Positions 26,996 to 36,674 of a stretch of 64,000 nt of DNA are shown in pieces. The stretch's first letter is position 1. The number at the start of each line of letters is the position of its first letter. Origin of the DNA: Azotimanducus sp965199815 (lineage in GTDB: Bacteria; Pseudomonadota; Gammaproteobacteria; Pseudomonadales; Azotimanducaceae); contig CBDATE010000004.1 in assembly GCA_965199815.1 (NCBI GenBank), forward strand, positions 1-64,000, read 5' to 3'. The notes under the pieces were generated by a model, which saw only the letters and a program-made list of their open reading frames with translations, searched no databases and was not told the origin of the DNA. The position numbers were made by a program, and so were the translations under genes.

Positions 26996-28186
26996 TCAGT
27001 GCAGTTGGACGCGCAGCGAGGTCAATCCGTGCATCATCATGTTGTGGTTGTAATCTGGCGAGTGGTTCTCCGGCAGGCGCACGTTCGGAAAGGCAGCGAG
27101 CAACGCGTTGATCGCGAGCCTCGTTTCCAGCTTGGCCAGCACGTTGCCGAGGCAGTAGCGAATCCCCTTGCCGAAGCCCAGGTGCGACTTGCGGGATCTG
27201 CGCTCAATGTTGAAGACCAGTGGATCGTCGAACACGCTTGGGTCGCGATTGGCGGCGCCATTGCCAATGAACAGCATGTCGTTCGCCCGCATGGTCACCC
27301 CGTGCAGCGTGTAGTCCTCCGCCACGCGACGCACGATCACCTGCGACACGCCATCCACGCGAATGGTTTCATCAATCGCCTTTTGCACCAGCTGCGGGTT
27401 GTTCTTGAGCTTTTGCAACTGCTGCGGCGACTTGAGCAGCTGATGGATGCACAGCCCGATCAGCTGCAAGGTGGTCTCATGGCCACCGATGTACAGCTGC
27501 ACGGCCTGGGGCACCACCTCATCCTCCGCCATCACCCCCGACTGCATGGCCTTCTTCAGCAGCGAGAGGACGGTGTCCTCCCCGTCTGGACGCAGGTCCC
27601 CGTGTTGCAGGATGTCGTTCAGATAGGCGCTCACCTCCCGCACCGTTTGTCCTGCGGCTTCCTTCTGCGCATCGATCAGTTCCGGAATCATGGCCTCGTT
27701 GAGCTTTGGCGCCCAGTCATGGAAGCGTTGATAGTCCTCTCTGGGCAAACCCATGATCAAGGACAGCACATCAATGGGAATGGTGTACGCGTATTGCTTC
27801 TCTATGTCGATCGAGGACGCGTCCAACTGTTTGAGTTTGGCGACCGCACCGTCCACCACCGCTTGAACCATCCGTTCCCGCTTCAGAACCGAAGGCGCCA
27901 TGAAGAATTCCTTCAACACACCGCGAAAGCGCGAGTGGTCGGGTTCGTCCACGAACAGGGTGCGGGTGGCGTTCTTGACCTCTGGGTGCCACATGTTGGC
28001 GATGGGCATGTCTTGCAGCGAAAAATGCTCATCGTCGAGCAGCATCCGCGCACAATCTTCGTGGCGGCTGACGAACCACGTCTGCATCGGCTCAATCAGA
28101 TACACGGGATGGTGTGCGCGCAGATAATCGTAGGTCGGATTCATGTCCTGAAAGAACTCAGGACTCATGATCGGCGGATGATTCAT
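26996..28186 (-). CDS. Cytochrome P450
   Basis: Soluble bacterial P450 of 396 residues. The I-helix oxygen-binding segment is GGHETT (234-239), the ExxR pair is Glu273/Arg276, and the haem loop is LGFGKGIRYCLG with Cys345. The acid of the usual acid-alcohol pair is present as His-Glu-Thr-Thr. Electrons must come from a ferredoxin and reductase encoded elsewhere. The substrate is unknown; nearby sulfatase, sulfotransferase and TonB genes suggest a hydrophobic or phenolic compound. Confidence 0.9.
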   Translation of the reverse strand: MNHPPIMSPEFFQDMNPTYDYLRAHHPVYLIEPMQTWFVSRHEDCARMLLDDEHFSLQDMPIANMWHPEVKNATRTLFVDEPDHSRFRGVLKEFFMAPSVLKRERMVQAVVDGAVAKLKQLDASSIDIEKQYAYTIPIDVLSLIMGLPREDYQRFHDWAPKLNEAMIPELIDAQKEAAGQTVREVSAYLNDILQHGDLRPDGEDTVLSLLKKAMQSGVMAEDEVVPQAVQLYIGGHETTLQLIGLCIHQLLKSPQQLQKLKNNPQLVQKAIDETIRVDGVSQVIVRRVAEDYTLHGVTMRANDMLFIGNGAANRDPSVFDDPLVFNIERRSRKSHLGFGKGIRYCLGNVLAKLETRLAINALLAAFPNVRLPENHSPDYNHNMMMHGLTSLRVQLH

Positions 28187-28382
28187 GGCGCTTGCGGAGC
28201 GGTCGGTGGCACAATCTTCTCATAGGACCAGTGCCAGCTCCACCAGAACGGGCGTGAAGAACGGGCGTGAAGCCAATAGAAAGCTCAGAAACCTACCATG
28301 AGGCGCATGTATGGCTTTCAGAGTGCTTGAATGAAGGAGCGTTCGACCTCGGACACGAGGGCGACGCGCCCGCGTTGAACAC

Positions 28383-31300
28383 ATGATGGGACAACGCGGC
28401 GTGTACGCTTCGGTGGGCACGTGTTTCCTGCTCTCGGGGTTCGCCGCACTCCTGTATCAGACTGCGTGGATGCGGCAGCTCTCCACCGTGTTCGGCGCCT
28501 CCGAACTGGCGGTGGCCACCGTGTTGTCCGCCTACATGGGCGGCCTTGTCCTCGGCGCCGCCGTCGCCGCTCGATTCATTGACCGAATCAATCGGCCGGT
28601 GCTCACCTACGGCGTGCTGGAAGGCGTCATTGCCATCACCGCGCTGCTCGTGCCTTCCCTGTTCGACTTCGCGGGCTGGATCTACGAAGCCCTCCTCGGC
28701 AGGCAAGCGCATCCGCCAGACGCTTCGGGTTGGGGGCAGAGCCTCTTCTATCTCGCCGCCACGTTCGTCATCCTGGTGGTTCCGACGGCTTGCATGGGCG
28801 CCACGCTGCCCATGCTCAATCGCTACGCGGTGCGGGAGGACGCGCAGATCGGACGGCGGGTCGGCGCGCTGTACGCGATCAATACCGCGGGTGCCATCGG
28901 CGGCACGCTGGTCGCCGCCTTCTACCTGCTGCCGACCGTGGGCTTGAACGGCGCCGTCTGGGTGGGCGCACTGATCAACTTCATCATATTCGCGATTGCC
29001 GCGCCGCTGTCGCGCACCGCCGCTTCGCCGCACATCAGTCCGCAGCCTGCCGGAGCACGGCCCAACCGCGCGCGCGCCGCTACGAGTGGGTTCGGTCGAG
29101 CGGGCATCATATTGCCGGTGATGCTGGTGTCTGGAATGGCCAGCTTCACCTACGAGGTGTTGTGGACGCGACTGTTGGCGCACATCCTTGGCGGCAGCGT
29201 CGTCGCATTCGCGACGATGCTGGCGAGCTTCCTCGCCGGCATCGCGCTGGGCAGCGCCATCGCCGCTTGGCTGGCGAAAGATCGAACAAGGGCGCAGATG
29301 GCGTTCGTTGTGTGTCAGCTGATGATCGCGGTCAGCGCCCTGGGCGTCTATGTCGGCTTGCAGGCCGGCATTCCAGAAGTCGCGGGCATGGGACAGAATG
29401 TGCTGCTCGCGATTGCCATCATGCTGCCTGCAACGCTGTTTATCGGCGCCACTTTTCCGTTGGCCGTGCGCATCTTCAGCGGGGGCGCAGCCGATGCGGC
29501 GCGGGCTTCGGCAAAGGTCTATGCGTGGAACACGGCAGGCGCCATCGGCGGCGCGATCATCACGGGCTTCGTGCTGCTGCCGCTGTTGCGCTACGAAGGT
29601 GTGGTGCAGGTCGCAACGGCCAGCAATGGCCTGCTGGCGCTGGCCATGGCGGTCACTCTCCGCAAACACAAACTCAGCTTCGCCACACTGAGCGGCGGCT
29701 TGCTGGCGGTGTTGCTCTTCGTCCAGCCCGCCGCGCCTGAAGCCCTGCTGCGGGTGTCGCCGTTGAACGACCTGCGCACGGGCGCACTCCGCTACTACGA
29801 TGTTGGTCGTTCGGCCACCGTGCTCATGCTGGAGCGCGACGGGTACCTGTATCTGCGCACCAACGGCCTGCCGGAAGCCTCCATCGACATGCGCGGGGCA
29901 CCGCCGGCAAAGCACACGCAGCGCCTGCTATCGACGCTGCCAATCATCGCGCGGCCGGAACTCGAACGCATGCTGATCGTCGGCTTGGGTGGCGGCGTGG
30001 TCGCCGAGTCCGTTCCCGCATCCGTGCAAGCCATCGACATCATCGAGCTCGAACCCAAGGTCGTGGCCGCCAACAGACACCTGGCGGCAGAGCGGCAGGA
30101 AGACCCGCTCGCCGACCCGCGCGTGCGCATCATTGTCAACGATGCCCGCAACGCACTGAGGCTCACGGACGCTCGCTACGACGCGCTCGTTTCGCAGCCG
30201 TCGCATCCGTGGACCGCCGGTGCCTCGCATCTGTACACGCGCGAATTCATGCGGCTGGCGGCATCGCGCCTCACGGACAGCGGCGTGTTCCTTCAGTGGA
30301 TCAACCTGCAATTCGCCTCCGAAGCGCTATTGAAGTCGCTGGGCGCCACGCTGCTCGATGTGTTTCCGCACGTGCGCGCCTACCACTTTGAGCCTATGGT
30401 GTTGTTCTTTCTGGCATCAAAGACGCCTATTCAACCGGAGGCCGCACTCATTGCATCCGGCGCGCCGCTCACAGGCAACCCGCAGGCGTTCAGGCGCAAA
30501 GGGGTCGGGTCGGTGAACGACATGGTGGCCGCCTTGGCGTGGGACACGCCGGCGTTGCGACGACTCAGTGCGGGCGCGCAAGTCAACACGGACAACGATA
30601 ACCAGATGGCCATGCGCTCCTTCGGCGGCTTCGAATCCAAGTCGCTCACGTATGAGCGGGTCAAGGCGCTCATCAAGGCTTTCGGACCGGTGTACGACGC
30701 CCAGAGCGACATTCACCGTCATCAACGCTCGGCGATCAACTTCGTCTACGTGGCCGAGCGTCTGGCGACGATGCATGCGCCGGAGCTCTCCACTGCGCTG
30801 CGCACGCTGCTGGAAGAATCCAGTCATCCCCAATCACCAGCCATCGCCGCGCACTTCTCACGCAAGGCGGGCAGGTCGAGATTGGCGGACCGCGCCGCGT
30901 TGGAGGCCTTGCGAAGGCAACCAAGCGACGCAATCGCCAGCTATCTTCTGTTTCAGGAGCGGGGCGAGCGAGTCACCGACGGTTCGCTGCCAGCACGGGT
31001 TCAGCCATACATCGACAACCTGTCCGCCGATGCGCTGGCCGTGCTCCGCAGCTGGAGCGCCTCTCGGCGCGGCGACGATGACGAGGCGCGGGCGCTCGAC
31101 CCCGTGCTCGCCGCTGCCCCGCCCCATCAACCCTGGTTCCTGCGCGCCGCCCAGCTGCGGGTGAATTGGCGTGTGCAGGCGGTGCGTAGCGGTGAGTCGA
31201 CGCGCCTGGCGGTCGAGGCCATGTCCATCATCGACGATGCCATCGCGCTGCAACAAGATCTCGACTTCTACGGAATGCGCATGGTGGCCTCGTTTCTTGC

Positions 31301-31571
31301 CGGGAATCACGACGCCACGGCGGAAACCGCGCGCCGCATGATTGGCTTGCTGCGCGACGACCTGGAATTCAAGCGGCTGAGCACCGAAACACCGCTTGCG
31401 CTGCGCGACCTCGAGATGGCCACGCGACGCCTCCAGTCAATCGCCGGCGGCCTCGACTCGGTGCGCGAAGCGGATGCCGTCGCCCGCTACAAGATCGACG
31501 ATGTGGAGCAGCAGCTTGAGGCGTTGCGGCGGACTATCGAGCGCTGGACTGCACAGCGCGGAAATTACTGA
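28383..31571 (+). CDS. Fused membrane (MFS-like)/spermidine-synthase-like protein
   Basis: Protein of 1062 residues. Residues 1 to about 450 hold many membrane segments (LLSGFAALLYQTAWMRQL is the usual start of this family). A Rossmann methyltransferase-like spermidine-synthase domain spans about 460-740 (LIVGLGGGVVAESV). A helical, repeat-like C-terminal region of some 300 residues follows. The catalytic Asp stretch of true spermidine synthases is replaced by VSQPSHPWTAGASH, so polyamine synthesis is doubtful. The function of this family is not established. A stem-loop overlaps its stop codon. Confidence 0.8.
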   Translation: MMGQRGVYASVGTCFLLSGFAALLYQTAWMRQLSTVFGASELAVATVLSAYMGGLVLGAAVAARFIDRINRPVLTYGVLEGVIAITALLVPSLFDFAGWIYEALLGRQAHPPDASGWGQSLFYLAATFVILVVPTACMGATLPMLNRYAVREDAQIGRRVGALYAINTAGAIGGTLVAAFYLLPTVGLNGAVWVGALINFIIFAIAAPLSRTAASPHISPQPAGARPNRARAATSGFGRAGIILPVMLVSGMASFTYEVLWTRLLAHILGGSVVAFATMLASFLAGIALGSAIAAWLAKDRTRAQMAFVVCQLMIAVSALGVYVGLQAGIPEVAGMGQNVLLAIAIMLPATLFIGATFPLAVRIFSGGAADAARASAKVYAWNTAGAIGGAIITGFVLLPLLRYEGVVQVATASNGLLALAMAVTLRKHKLSFATLSGGLLAVLLFVQPAAPEALLRVSPLNDLRTGALRYYDVGRSATVLMLERDGYLYLRTNGLPEASIDMRGAPPAKHTQRLLSTLPIIARPELERMLIVGLGGGVVAESVPASVQAIDIIELEPKVVAANRHLAAERQEDPLADPRVRIIVNDARNALRLTDARYDALVSQPSHPWTAGASHLYTREFMRLAASRLTDSGVFLQWINLQFASEALLKSLGATLLDVFPHVRAYHFEPMVLFFLASKTPIQPEAALIASGAPLTGNPQAFRRKGVGSVNDMVAALAWDTPALRRLSAGAQVNTDNDNQMAMRSFGGFESKSLTYERVKALIKAFGPVYDAQSDIHRHQRSAINFVYVAERLATMHAPELSTALRTLLEESSHPQSPAIAAHFSRKAGRSRLADRAALEALRRQPSDAIASYLLFQERGERVTDGSLPARVQPYIDNLSADALAVLRSWSASRRGDDDEARALDPVLAAAPPHQPWFLRAAQLRVNWRVQAVRSGESTRLAVEAMSIIDDAIALQQDLDFYGMRMVASFLAGNHDATAETARRMIGLLRDDLEFKRLSTETPLALRDLEMATRRLQSIAGGLDSVREADAVARYKIDDVEQQLEALRRTIERWTAQRGNY

Positions 31572-31594
31572 GCGGTCCTTAGAATCCGCTCAGT
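31567..31594 (+). terminator. Stem-loop at the stop of the fused gene
   Basis: ACTGAGCGG (31567-31575) and CCGCTCAGT (31586-31594) form a perfect 9-base stem with a 10-base loop, overlapping the TGA stop. No T-run follows. A repeat A copy begins eight bases later. Confidence 0.45.
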
Positions 31595-31601
31595 GTTCCA
31601 G

Positions 31602-31614
31602 CCCGGATATTGCA
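31602..31614 (+). repeat. Repeat A copy
   Basis: CCCGGATATTGCA followed by CCAGGCGCT, in the 56-base gap between the convergent fused gene and the TonB receptor. Confidence 0.7.
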
Positions 31615-31627
31615 CCAGGCGCTTCCT

Positions 31628-34153
31628 CTACAGGCCAAAGTTGTAGCGGAACGTGGCTCCATACGTCATGGGCCGAGAGATATTGGCGACCGCCGTGCCG
31701 AAAATGCCCACCTCGCCCGGCTGGGTCTGCCAGTAGAGTTCGTCCGCCAGATTCCTGCCCCACACGGCCACCTCCCAGGCGCGGCTATCCGGAAAGACCG
31801 CCAAGCGCGCGTTGATGAGGGTGTAGCCGTCCTGCTCACGGTAATCGTAGGGCAGTTCGCTGGAGTATCGTCGAGAGCGATCATAGTCGTCGTACATGCT
31901 GAAGTCCGCCGAAATATCGGCCATCAGCCCGTCGGTCAGCCCGAACTCATATCCGATGGCGCCCACCAGGTTCCATTCGGGCTGACCATCAAAGTCAGTG
32001 TTCGAAAGGTCCATCGAGCGATTCGGGCACAGTCCCTGGCGAATCTCCGCCCGAAAACAGGCAGCGTTTTCGTACTCATCGAACTGTCCCTTGGCGTAGC
32101 TCATCCCAAGACTCATGCGAAGGCCAACAGTGGTGATGTAGGCGACCGCGGCCTCAAAGCCTTCGATGGTGCTGTCCGCTGCATTGACGAAGATGAAGTA
32201 GGTGGCGCCCGTCACTGGATCATCGAACTGCGAATTCACCTGCCGATTGGTGTAGGAGGTGGTGAAGAAGGTGGCGCTGGCCTGGCCACGGCCTTCGGCG
32301 AAGCTGAGGCGCCCGCCGATTTCGATGCTGTCGGCTTCTTCAGCCTCGTACTGGCCCTTCGTGTTGACGAGAAAGCTGGATGATCCGCGACTGAACCCGC
32401 CCGGCTTGAACGCCTCGGCATAGCGGACAAACAAGTTCACGTCATCGTTCAGCCGCCAGTTGACCGAGATCTGCTGGGTAATGTCATCCTCATCCAATTC
32501 CAACCCAGTGCCGCCCCAGCCATCGATCACCGCCTGTGGAATGCCTGCCGCCCGCAGTCTCGCTTGGCAATCATCATCGTTGGGCGTGTTGCCAAGGCAG
32601 CGGTCGCCGGCAACCATTTCGCCGAGCACACCAGACCATGTCACGCCTTGCGTGCCGTTCGGCGCCACGCTTCCCGGCGTCATGCCAGGTGGCGTCATGC
32701 CCGTGTTGCTGATGCGGTTGCCACTGGCATCGGAGATGAAGGAATCGACTTCCCAAAGATAGGCATCCTTCTGCACATCGTTGTAGCGGATGCCGTAGTC
32801 AATGGTGACGCTGTCGGTGATGTCGTAGGACAGCGCCCCGAACACGCCGAGATACTCGGCGTCTTCGACGTACTGCGAGGCGTTGGTGCCGGATGGCCCC
32901 ATCGGATTCGGCAAAGCGGAAATGATGTCGGCGACGAAGTCGATTTGCTGATCCTGCCAGTACACGCCAGCCATCCAATCGAGTGGGCCGTCGCCGTCGC
33001 TTTGCACGCGCAGCTCCGTGCTCGTTTGCTCGAAGGTCTCGCCATTCGGAATCACCAAGCTGGCGAAGGGCGAGTAGTCAAAGTCCTGCACACGCAAGGC
33101 ATCGTAGTCCGAGAAGCCGGTGAGGCTGGTCACCGTGATGCCGTTGGCCAACTCATACACAAGTTCAATCGCGGACGCCGAGCCCTCAATGTCGTTGCCG
33201 AAGTATTCGGGCTGCGCCACGTCCAGCTGGGTGAGGTCGAGATTGCCAACGGGCGCCATGCCCAAGCGGGCTGCGCTACTGGTGGCGCCAATGCTGATGG
33301 TATCGTTGTACGACCATTCCGCAAGGCCAGCCCTCTGAGCGTCATCGCAAAACACCAGCGGCGGAGCCCCGGCGAGTGCTGGGTCGCAGATGATGGCGTC
33401 CTGCGCAAATCCGTCGATGGTTTGTTCAAATTCCTCGTACTTGGCCCATAGCGAAAACTGTTCGCTAAGGTCGCCCGCGATTTGCAGCCGAAAAGCCGTG
33501 TCCTCGCCAGCGTTGCCATCATCTCCAGTGACGAACAGCTTCGTCCAGCCGTCGTTTTCGTTGACCTTCGCGGTGCCGCGCATCGACCAGGTGTCGGAAA
33601 TCGGCACACTCACTGCACCCTCCACCTTGCGGTGCCCGATGTCTCCCAGCTCGGCCAACACATAGCCGTCCAACTCTGTGCCCGGACGCTTGCTGCGATA
33701 GCCGATGAGTCCGGCAATTGCGCTCTGCCCGAAATACACTGGTTGCGGCCCGAACAACACCTCCATTTGGTCAATGTCGTAGATGCCGGAGATGGATTGC
33801 AGTTGGCGGCCATAGTAGATCCCGTCATTGAACACGGCGGTGGCTTGCTCGAATCCCACATTGAAGCCCTCGTTTGAGATGCCACGAATTCTCACGGTGG
33901 CGCCGCTCTCGGTCTGTTCCACTGTCAATCCGGGAACGAAGCTGGCCGTGTCTTCAAGATCGTTAAATCCTTGTTCGATGAACTTCTCGCCGCTGATGAC
34001 CTGGACGGAGAAGGGCACCTCATTCAGGGTCTGCTCCCGCTTCTGCGCGGTTACGACGATTTCTTCAATGACGATTGCATCTTCAGCGACGACCAAACCG
34101 GCGACGAGCGAAAGAGCGAACAGGCAGGCAAGAAGTGATGCTCCGCGCAACAT
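31628..34153 (-). CDS. TonB-dependent receptor
   Basis: Outer-membrane receptor of 841 residues from the ATG at 34153, which opens the signal peptide MLRGASLLACLFALSLVAGL; the in-frame start at 34219 is rejected. The TonB-box/plug start is IEEIVVTAQKREQTLNEVPF, with VRIRGISNEGFNVGF and DQMEVLFGPQPVYFGQSAI in the plug. A long beta-barrel ends in YGATFRYNFGL with the terminal aromatic pattern. The canonical LRGPQG is replaced by LFGPQP. The substrate is unknown; the gene is near P450 and sulfatase genes. Confidence 0.92.
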   Translation of the reverse strand: MLRGASLLACLFALSLVAGLVVAEDAIVIEEIVVTAQKREQTLNEVPFSVQVISGEKFIEQGFNDLEDTASFVPGLTVEQTESGATVRIRGISNEGFNVGFEQATAVFNDGIYYGRQLQSISGIYDIDQMEVLFGPQPVYFGQSAIAGLIGYRSKRPGTELDGYVLAELGDIGHRKVEGAVSVPISDTWSMRGTAKVNENDGWTKLFVTGDDGNAGEDTAFRLQIAGDLSEQFSLWAKYEEFEQTIDGFAQDAIICDPALAGAPPLVFCDDAQRAGLAEWSYNDTISIGATSSAARLGMAPVGNLDLTQLDVAQPEYFGNDIEGSASAIELVYELANGITVTSLTGFSDYDALRVQDFDYSPFASLVIPNGETFEQTSTELRVQSDGDGPLDWMAGVYWQDQQIDFVADIISALPNPMGPSGTNASQYVEDAEYLGVFGALSYDITDSVTIDYGIRYNDVQKDAYLWEVDSFISDASGNRISNTGMTPPGMTPGSVAPNGTQGVTWSGVLGEMVAGDRCLGNTPNDDDCQARLRAAGIPQAVIDGWGGTGLELDEDDITQQISVNWRLNDDVNLFVRYAEAFKPGGFSRGSSSFLVNTKGQYEAEEADSIEIGGRLSFAEGRGQASATFFTTSYTNRQVNSQFDDPVTGATYFIFVNAADSTIEGFEAAVAYITTVGLRMSLGMSYAKGQFDEYENAACFRAEIRQGLCPNRSMDLSNTDFDGQPEWNLVGAIGYEFGLTDGLMADISADFSMYDDYDRSRRYSSELPYDYREQDGYTLINARLAVFPDSRAWEVAVWGRNLADELYWQTQPGEVGIFGTAVANISRPMTYGATFRYNFGL

Positions 34154-34236
34154 GGGCCCCCTCTCCTTGTGGTTGATGACTTGTGTGCGTGCTGGGTATT
34201 CCGCTACCCGTTGAACCAAACTAGCGATTCAACCTT

Positions 34237-34269
34237 TCAACTATCTTTCAAGCCAACAGTGCCCTCTTC
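34237..34269 (-). pseudogene. ligI copy 2, last codons (severed by the IS)
   Basis: Reading away from the IS on the minus strand gives EEGTVGLKDS and a stop at 34237. Removing the IS and one target copy joins this in frame to LLVKNPTRLYWP at 36232-36272, making a LigI-type C-terminus. It is part of a degraded second lig cluster. Confidence 0.7.
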
Positions 34270-36225
34270 GAGGCGCTTGCGCTGCGGGTGTTTTTGTCGG
34301 GATGGGGAGATGTAGTGGAGCGGATTTGGCAGTGCGGGAGGATTGATTGAAGGCAGGGCAGCGGACTGGGGTGCTGGGGAGAGGTTGGAACGAGGGCCGA
34401 TCGCGGGTAGATGAGAAAGGCTCTCAACAAGGGTGTGCTGCGGACAGGGGCGCGGCGTCCAGGGGCAGGCAGGGGACGGGTTGGAGCGGTTGGGGGTTGG
34501 CGCAGCGCTATCCGGTGTCTGCAAACGGGACCGGGCGCACGAGCGAGCGCATCCGTTCGTCTCGTCCCTCGACCACGGCGGCGACCGCCAGCGCCATCAT
34601 CACCGCGAGCGCCAGCCCCATCCGTGTCTTCATCTTGGCCAGGCCGCGGATGAAATGCACCTCGAAGCCGAAGCTGCGGTCCAGGCGCGCGTTGATCCGC
34701 TCCAGTGCCGAGCGTCGGTTGTAGCCGCGTCGCCAAGCGGGCGAGCCCCAGGGCGTGGGGGTGAAGATGCGCCGGTTCGCGCGCTTGAGATCGATACGCA
34801 CAATGCGCCCGAAGTCGCCCGCCTTCGAGCCGGACTGCGAAAGACACGCCGCCCGGCCCTCGCACTTCAGGTCGCAAGCCGCCGCCGGACACCGGTACTT
34901 CAGCGTCCCCCGGTCCGATTCGAACCCCTGGAACGCCATCGGGCGCTCCGTCCCTGTCGCCGGGCAGCGGCACGACACCTCGCCCCGCTCGCTGTACAGG
35001 ATGTTGTCCGTCCGCTCGGGGGCCAGGCTGCGCAGGATCGGCTGCGCGGGATCGTGGTTCGGATCCTGCTTCTCTTCGCGCCACATCAGCCGAGTGTCAA
35101 TCAGCGGCCGAATCCCGTGCTCGTCCCACAACGCCTGCTTCAACGCTCCGCCGTCATAGCCCCGATCTGCGCTGAAGTCCCGGCACCGCTGCGCCAGACC
35201 CGGCTCAGCCTCGAACAACTCCGCCAGCAGCTTCCCCACCACCGGCTGCTCCGAAGCCGATGCCCGCGTCACCGCAAAGGCCACCGGCAACTCATAGCGG
35301 GTGTCCGCAATCAGATGCAGACCGTAGCCGAACCAACTCTTGACCCGCCTCCAAGCGCGCCCCTGCTTGTCCACGCCCCGCGTTTCGTGCTTGCCCCAAT
35401 CCGCGTCTGGATCCGAACCCTCACCCCCGGCGCCGCGGTTGACCCGCCCGGTGGAATGGCTCGCCACCGCCTTGCCGTCGCACCCCAGATGCACGCCGTA
35501 GTCCGGCAGCACCGCCAGCAATCGGCCACGCAGTTCGTCCACCAGGCCGCTGACCAACCCCTGCCTGTCCTCCAAGTCAATCAGGTTCCTGAGCAGGCGC
35601 GAGAAGTTCCACTCGTTCGGAACGCAGGGCAAAACCGGCGCCGCCTCCCGCACCACAACCGACCGACCCGTGCGCGCGTCCCGCTCGACCCGCGCAACCG
35701 GGCGGCCCTGCCGTGGCAACGGATTGAAACCGCACACCGACAGCAGCGACGGATTGCGGCGCAACTCCCGAACCAGCGACGCCACCGAGGCGTGCTGGAA
35801 AACCACCCCCGCCACCAAGGCGCGCCACATCGCGCGAACCGGAAAATCGTTCCTGCCCCGACCCCGCTTCGCCGCAAGCGCCGCAACCAACTCCGCGTCC
35901 GGCAAGTGCTCCAGCACCATCGACAGGCGTTTCAGATCCGCCAGCGGCTCGACAGCGTCCCAAGAAAAAAGTAAATTGTTCGGGCCGGTTGTCATGATCA
36001 CCTCGAAGGTCGGCAATTGTTTGATTTACAACCACCATTTTGCCACATGACAACCGGCGCTTCCGCCTCCTCGGCTGCAACAACGAACCTTGGGGTGAAA
36101 ATCCGCCAATTCGGGCCGAAACACCCCAAAATCGGGCCAAATCCCCGCTTCTCCGGGGGAATAAATTTTCGACGCCTCACATAACATCAAACCATTCAAT
36201 CAATTAGAAACAGCGCAAGCGCCTC
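34270..36225 (-). mobile_element. Complete insertion sequence, about 1.96 kb
   Basis: Perfect 15-base terminal inverted repeats GAGGCGCTTGCGCTG lie at 34270-34284 and, reverse-complemented, at 36211-36225. They are flanked by a 5-base direct repeat TCTTC at 34265-34269 and 36226-36230. One transposase gene fills most of the element. The left end (34285-34507) and right end (35996-36210) are non-coding as far as I can see. Intact ends, an open transposase and matching target duplications indicate a fairly recent insertion, into the end of a ligI fragment. Confidence 0.9.
34508..35995 (-). CDS. IS transposase (DDE type, IS1182-like architecture)
   Basis: Transposase of 495 residues from the ATG at 35995, with CGAGG just upstream; a TTG at 36016 is also in frame. 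The N-terminal region (LVAGVVFQHASVASLVREL) resembles the DUF772 domain of IS1182/IS5-group transposases. DDE-type segments include LGCDGKAVASHS, FSADRGYDGGALKQ and YNRRSALERINARLDR, the last matching the Y-(2)-R-(3)-E-(6)-R signature. A Cys-rich stretch with CRCPAT and CPAAACDLKC lies between. It appears intact. Confidence 0.88.
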   Translation of the reverse strand: MTTGPNNLLFSWDAVEPLADLKRLSMVLEHLPDAELVAALAAKRGRGRNDFPVRAMWRALVAGVVFQHASVASLVRELRRNPSLLSVCGFNPLPRQGRPVARVERDARTGRSVVVREAAPVLPCVPNEWNFSRLLRNLIDLEDRQGLVSGLVDELRGRLLAVLPDYGVHLGCDGKAVASHSTGRVNRGAGGEGSDPDADWGKHETRGVDKQGRAWRRVKSWFGYGLHLIADTRYELPVAFAVTRASASEQPVVGKLLAELFEAEPGLAQRCRDFSADRGYDGGALKQALWDEHGIRPLIDTRLMWREEKQDPNHDPAQPILRSLAPERTDNILYSERGEVSCRCPATGTERPMAFQGFESDRGTLKYRCPAAACDLKCEGRAACLSQSGSKAGDFGRIVRIDLKRANRRIFTPTPWGSPAWRRGYNRRSALERINARLDRSFGFEVHFIRGLAKMKTRMGLALAVMMALAVAAVVEGRDERMRSLVRPVPFADTG

Positions 36226-36272
36226 TCTTCGGGCCAGTAGAGGCGCGTGGGATTTTTCACCAGCAAGGCTTA
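36226..36272 (-). pseudogene. ligI copy 2, C-terminal fragment
   Basis: The minus strand reads ALLVKNPTRLYWPEE, nearly identical to the end of LigI at 2337 (LLVDNPTRLYWPEE), then runs into the IS. Just upstream an in-frame TAA and unrelated text show that the rest of the gene was deleted. Confidence 0.8.
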
Positions 36273-36324
36273 CCGCTCCTCGGCGGTGGTATTCTCAAGC
36301 ACTCCTTGAGTCGCGGGACGTGCA

Positions 36325-36519
36325 TTGATTATCGACTGTCACGGGCATTACACCACAGCGCCACAGGCCCTCGGTAACTATCGAGAAGCGCAGAAGGCGG
36401 CGCTTCACGAAGATTCCTCGGCTGTCGGCACGAAAGGGAATCCTCCAATTTCCGCCGATCAGCTGCGCGCCAGTCTTGAAGGGGCGCAACTGCAAATGCA
36501 AGCAGAACGCGGCACCGAA
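36325..36519 (+). pseudogene. ligJ copy 2, N-terminal fragment
   Basis: From the TTG at 36325 the frame reads IIDCHGHYTTAPQALGNYRE and continues to LEGAQLQMQAERGTE. That matches the first 65 residues of LigJ at 3364 at roughly 60% identity by eye. It then fuses to galD-derived sequence in another frame. The divergence shows this is not a recent copy of the first cluster. Confidence 0.85.
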
Positions 36520-36674
36520 TCTCCCCGCCCGCCGGCAATCCGAAGACGCTCTCCATTGAACATCCCGGCGGCGCCTTGGAAGTGCGGTTGGAGCTGAATC
36601 AACAAGGAGACATCGTCGCCGCGGGTGTGATGCGGACGGCGCGCCTGCTGTTCGACGGCGTGGTGATGGCGTGA
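36520..36674 (+). pseudogene. galD copy 2, C-terminal fragment
   Basis: In a different frame from the preceding ligJ fragment the sequence reads LSIEHPGGALEVRLELNQQG, then GVMRTARLLFDGVVMA and TGA at 36672-36674. This matches the end of GalD (EHPSGSFTVQLSLDARGTVS; GVVRTARMLLQGEV). The stop overlaps the GTG start of ligC, showing an original galD-ligC coupling. Confidence 0.83.

Noticed and set aside
26669..28225. 518-codon plus-strand open frame
   Set aside because: Shadow of the cytochrome P450 and cupin genes on the other strand.
28246..28271. Two tandem copies of GAACGGGCGTGAA
   Set aside because: Only two short units in a short intergenic gap, with no associated gene or structure. Too little to call a functional repeat.
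28293..29915. 540-codon minus-strand open frame
   Set aside because: Antisense to the fused membrane/spermidine-synthase-like gene; Arg, Gln and His-rich text with no motif.
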